NCBI GenBank assembly: GCA_902776275.1
Contig: CACYPI010000019.1
Location: 1-33,753, forward strand
DNA length: 33,753 nucleotides
Direction: 5' to 3'
From: an uncultured Aeromonadales bacterium
Lineage (GTDB): Bacteria > Pseudomonadota > Gammaproteobacteria > Enterobacterales > Succinivibrionaceae
Both the position numbers and the translations under genes were made by a program. The notes below the pieces were generated by a model. That model was not told the DNA's origin. It made no database searches and saw only the letters and a list, made by a program, of their open reading frames with translations. Below are positions 31,510-33,753 of the stretch, piece by piece. Position 1 is the first letter of the stretch; each line of letters opens with the position of its first letter.

Positions 31510-31515
31510 ATTATA
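31510..31515 (-). promoter_or_regulatory. possible internal promoter -10 before fabH (TATAAT)
   Basis: A perfect TATAAT on the minus strand in the 116-base plsX-fabH gap. There is no good -35 at 17 bases. Confidence 0.4.
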
Positions 31516-31549
31516 CACGCAAGCCCCCAGAGCCCGCCCGCGCCAAGGC

Positions 31550-32539
31550 TCAGGGCCTGGTGAGCTGGTCTTCCTCCAAGGCCTGGCACAAGCCGGCCTT
31601 GACGGCCTTGGCCGCCTCGACGATGGCCACGGCCAGGGCCTCCTGCCTAGCGCTGGCGTGGCTCTTGACCACGGTCCCGCGCACTCCGAGCAACAGCGAG
31701 CCGTTGTACTGCCAGGGCATGAGCCACTCGGGCCTTGCGAGCTTTGCAAAGTAGCGCTTGAGCCCCTGGCCGTGGAAGAACACGCGCGCCACGCCCTCGG
31801 CGGACTTGAGCGCGATGTTGCCGGTGAAGCCGTCGGTCACGATGATGTCGTTGTCGCCAGTGAAGAGCCGGTCGGCCTCGGTGAAGCCGTTGCAGCGCAG
31901 CCCCTTGCACGAGCTGATGAGCTCGCGCGCGCCCTGCACCAGCTCGTTGCCCTTGCCAAGCTCCGAGCCGATGTTGAGTACGGCGCAGGCAGGCTCGCTC
32001 TCGCCCAGGATGACGCGCCCTGCCGCCGTGCCCAGGCGGGCAAAGCAGCACAGATCCTCAGGCGTGCACCTGGCGTTGGCGCCCAGGTCGAGCATGAGGC
32101 TGAAGCGCCCGGGGCCTGCCGGGATCTTCGCGCACAGGGCCGGGCGGATGCGCCCGATGGTGCCTAGAATGTGGCGCGAAAGCACGACGAGGGGGCCGGT
32201 GCCGCCTGCGGAGATCACCGCCTGCGCCTCGCCCTCCCTCACGCACTCGATGGCCTTGCGCATCGAGGACTGGGAATAGCCCGAGAGCACGCTCCTGGGG
32301 GACTCGTCCTGCGGGATCTGGACTGGTGCGGGGCGGAACTCGCACCGTGGGCCCAGCGCCTGCCCGCGAGCTAGATCCTCCTCAAGGCGGCGCGCGCCGT
32401 AGACGATGAGTTTCATGCCCGGATAGAGAGTGAGCGCGAACTTGGCGGCCTTGCCGATGCCCGCCAGGGCATCGCGGTCGCCGCCGTTGCCGTCGACGGC
32501 AACTGTAATGCTGTTATTTTTGTCTGCTTTCAAAAGCAA
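31550..32539 (-). CDS. plsX: phosphate acyltransferase PlsX
   Basis: A 329-residue peripheral membrane enzyme making acyl-phosphate from acyl-ACP, the first step toward phosphatidic acid. Visible family marks are AVISAGGTGPLV, LMLDLGANA, GESEPACAVLNIGSE-GKG, VTDGFTGNIALK and the end QYNGSLLLGVRGTVVKSHASA. The usual N-terminal DAMGGD reads DGNGGD here. No ATG or GTG exists at the 5' end: TTG 32539 or TTG 32533 must be used, and neither has a ribosome site. The start abuts a strong hairpin (32543-32570), which makes its translation unusual. Order rpmF-plsX-fabH is conserved. Confidence 0.92.
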   Translation of the reverse strand: MLLKADKNNSITVAVDGNGGDRDALAGIGKAAKFALTLYPGMKLIVYGARRLEEDLARGQALGPRCEFRPAPVQIPQDESPRSVLSGYSQSSMRKAIECVREGEAQAVISAGGTGPLVVLSRHILGTIGRIRPALCAKIPAGPGRFSLMLDLGANARCTPEDLCCFARLGTAAGRVILGESEPACAVLNIGSELGKGNELVQGARELISSCKGLRCNGFTEADRLFTGDNDIIVTDGFTGNIALKSAEGVARVFFHGQGLKRYFAKLARPEWLMPWQYNGSLLLGVRGTVVKSHASARQEALAVAIVEAAKAVKAGLCQALEEDQLTRP

Positions 32540-32542
32540 GAC

Positions 32543-32570
32543 GGGGCGCTGCGGCTACCCGCAGCGCCCC
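32543..32570 (-). terminator. hairpin terminator/attenuator between rpmF and plsX
   Basis: A perfect 12-bp stem (GGGGCGCTGCGG / CCGCAGCGCCCC) around four bases lies 53 bases after the rpmF stop. On the minus strand it is followed by GTCTTGCTTTTG, a T-rich tract that contains both candidate plsX TTG starts. It is likely a partial terminator giving more rpmF than plsX transcript. Confidence 0.75.
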
Positions 32571-32622
32571 GCTCCAGTACAAGCTTGTCTGTTGTTCTAA
32601 ACCGGGATGCTGCCGGCTTGGA

Positions 32623-32823
32623 TCACTTGCGCTTACGGCTCAGAGGCGCGGCAGCCTCGAGATCGTACTTGACGCCGCGGTAGTAGCCGCCGGCGGTCAG
32701 GTTGTGGCGGATGTGGACCTCGCCGGAGGTCTTGTCCACAGAAAGCTGGTTGGCGGTAAGCGCGTCGTGGGTGCGGCGCTTGTCACGGCGTGAACGGGAC
32801 TGGTGGGTCTGCTGAACGGCCAT
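32623..32823 (-). CDS. rpmF: 50S ribosomal protein L32
   Basis: A 66-residue basic protein. MAVQQ, then [34 protein letters not shown] and GGYYRG follow gammaproteobacterial L32 closely; the zinc cysteines of some L32 forms are absent, as in enterics. The C-terminus is about nine residues longer ([12 protein letters not shown]). AGGAGA lies seven bases before the ATG. It is the first gene of the fab transcription unit. Confidence 0.96.
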   Translation of the reverse strand: MAVQQTHQSRSRRDKRRTHDALTANQLSVDKTSGEVHIRHNLTAGGYYRGVKYDLEAAAPLSRKRK

Positions 32824-32884
32824 GGTTGATGTCTCCTAAATTTCCGGAAATGCGGCTGTTTCAGTGCCGCGTCATGTAATCCAC

Positions 32885-32900
32885 GCTGTCTCACGACAGC
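32885..32900 (-). promoter_or_regulatory. small hairpin in the rpmF leader
   Basis: GCTGTC / GACAGC around four bases, just downstream of the predicted start of transcription. It may stabilise the 5' end of the message. Confidence 0.35.
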
Positions 32901-32912
32901 TCTAAACGCGGC

Positions 32913-32941
32913 ATTATATATAAATCAAGCAGGCGGTTCAA
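32913..32941 (-). promoter_or_regulatory. main promoter of the rpmF-plsX-fab operon
   Basis: On the minus strand TTGAAC (32941-32936), a 17-base spacer and TATAAT (32918-32913) form a near-consensus sigma70 promoter. Transcription should start near 32906, about 83 bases before the rpmF ATG. Its strength fits a ribosomal and lipid housekeeping unit. Confidence 0.85.
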
Positions 32942-33089
32942 GACGCGATCGGAGCGTTCATGAGGTCCCAGGGCGCGATCCCTGCCACCGCGCATTGCAG
33001 CTACATGGCCTTGCCTATGGACCTTGCGGCCTTGTTGAGCAGCGCCACGGTGCGGGAGCGCTCGAGCGCTGCGATCCTCTCCACCGCAG

Positions 33090-33661
33090 GATGCTTCGAC
33101 AAGCAGTTCTGCGCCGTGCAGACCACCGACAACGCCGGGATCTCGCTCAAGTGGTTCCGCGACACCTTCGGCAACATGATCCTGCAGGACAGCATCAACG
33201 CGGGGATCTCGGTCTACGAGCAGATGAACCGCCTGTGCACCCAGACCAAGCCAGGATGCGGGGGGCTCATCTACCTGCCCTACCTCTCCGGCGAAAAGTC
33301 CCCCCATATGGGATCCAAAGGCCCGCGGCGTGTTCTTCGGGATCAACCTCGACACCGGCTATTCGGACTTCATCCGCGCGGTCATGGAGGGCGTGGCCTA
33401 CTCGATCCGCCACTGCATCGAGACCGTCCCCGTGATCGGGGCGGAGGCGCAGCAGTCGCCGATCCCGATCGGCGGCGGCGCCGCCAAGAGCGGGATCTGG
33501 TGCCAGATCTTCGCGGACGTGCTAAAGCGCCCGGTCATCATGCTGCCAGACGACGAGACTGAGACCTTGGGAGATGCGATCATCGCCGCCCAGGCAGGCG
33601 GCATCAAGGAGGTCCCCTATGACTTCGGCAAGGCCCTGGCCGGCAAGGGCAAGCTCTTGAC
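33090..33661 (+). pseudogene. FGGY-family carbohydrate kinase fragment (xylulokinase-like), frameshifted and truncated
   Basis: This is the C-terminal domain of a sugar kinase split over two frames. Frame 1 gives AGISLKWFRDTFGN and GLIYLPYLSGEKSPHM; frame 2 continues DPKARGVFFGINLDTGYSDF, IRAVMEGVAYSIRHCIE, IPIGGGAAKSGIWCQIFADV (the family ATP-site GGG) and ETLGDAIIAAQAGG. The shift is at 33309-33313, where ATGGGAT stands for an expected ATGGAT: one extra G restores the canonical SPH-x-DP-ARG motif when removed. The N-terminal half and the conserved GTSG segment are missing upstream, and the 3' end runs into an IS end at 33657. It is non-functional. Confidence 0.85.
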
Positions 33662-33753
33662 ATCCTCCCCTCTCTAAAGAGAGGGGATCCCTACCGATCT
33701 CTTGGGAGATCTTCGGCGGGTTCCTCTTGCTGACCACCAATGTGATTCACTTG
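33657..33753. mobile_element. end of an IS200/IS605-type insertion sequence
   Basis: TTGACATCCTCCCC at 33657-33670 leads into a perfect hairpin CCCCTCTC-TAAA-GAGAGGGG (33667-33686) and then ATCCCTACC. This arrangement is the familiar subterminal hairpin end of IS200/IS605-group (TnpB-carrying) elements, which insert 3' of a short target such as TTGAC without duplicating it. A second hairpin (GATCTC-TTGG-GAGATC, 33696-33711) follows. The element continues beyond the window, so transposase and TnpB are not seen. It supplies the last codons (SSPL) and stop of the broken kinase frame. Confidence 0.7.

Noticed and set aside
33001..33198. Minus-strand 65-residue ORF near the kinase fragment
   Set aside because: Most of it is antisense to recognisable kinase sequence; its tail (SRTVALLNKAARSIGKAM) looks protein-like but is too short to support as a gene.
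1..33753. CRISPR array, tRNA or rRNA genes
   Set aside because: I saw no regularly spaced direct repeats and no tRNA cloverleaf or rRNA signature sequences anywhere in the window.

Overview
The window is a high-GC bacterial chromosome segment. Its core proteins (acyl carrier protein, FabH, FabF, L32, and BcsR/Q/E/F/G) read as gammaproteobacterial. The genus cannot be fixed from sequence alone; an Aeromonadales or Succinivibrionaceae-like host is a guess, and a betaproteobacterium is not excluded. Genes are dense and use ordinary bacterial signals, with many ATGA stop/start overlaps.

Layout: (1) 1-1412 is debris: an unidentified coding remnant and a decayed IS1634-type transposase with an internal TAG, abutting an intact SDR gene (1418-2122, minus). 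(2) 2123-2539 is a divergent control region with a sigma70-type promoter and two copies of a palindromic operator-like element. (3) 2540-16285 is one long plus-strand cellulose operon, bcsR-Q-A-B-Z-C-E-F-G: synthase with PilZ control, periplasmic partner, GH8-like protein, TPR/outer-membrane export pore, c-di-GMP sensor, and phosphoethanolamine transferase. It carries two in-frame TGA codons about 24 codons after the best starts of bcsA and bcsE. Its BcsZ lacks the expected catalytic residues and its BcsQ has a degenerate P-loop. (4) 16387-19836 holds a TauE/SafE exporter, an FAD amine/amino-acid oxidoreductase and an orphan MetQ-like binding protein; the last two share an ungapped 81-bp upstream block. 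(5) 19911-26833 is a mixed region: DUF2786 protein, double DUF805 membrane protein, SDR, nicotinate phosphoribosyltransferase, LRAT-domain protein, RpiR-type regulator and TraF-like S26 peptidase. (6) 26891-32823 (minus) is the fatty-acid cluster rpmF-plsX-fabH-fabD-fabG-acpP-fabF, driven by a near-consensus promoter at 32913-32941 and punctuated by internal promoters, hairpins and non-ATG starts. (7) 32942-33753 is a broken FGGY sugar kinase: a 5'-truncated, frameshifted fragment cut by the end of an IS200/IS605-type element.

The cellulose operon is the main accessory system. BcsA would polymerise UDP-glucose when its PilZ domain binds c-di-GMP, BcsB/BcsC would pass the chain outward, BcsR/Q/E/F would assemble and tune the complex, and BcsG would decorate the chain with phosphoethanolamine. 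Whether it works depends on how the two early TGA codons are handled. The fab cluster is housekeeping: PlsX links fatty-acid to phospholipid synthesis, and FabD, FabH, FabG, FabF and ACP form the type II elongation machinery.
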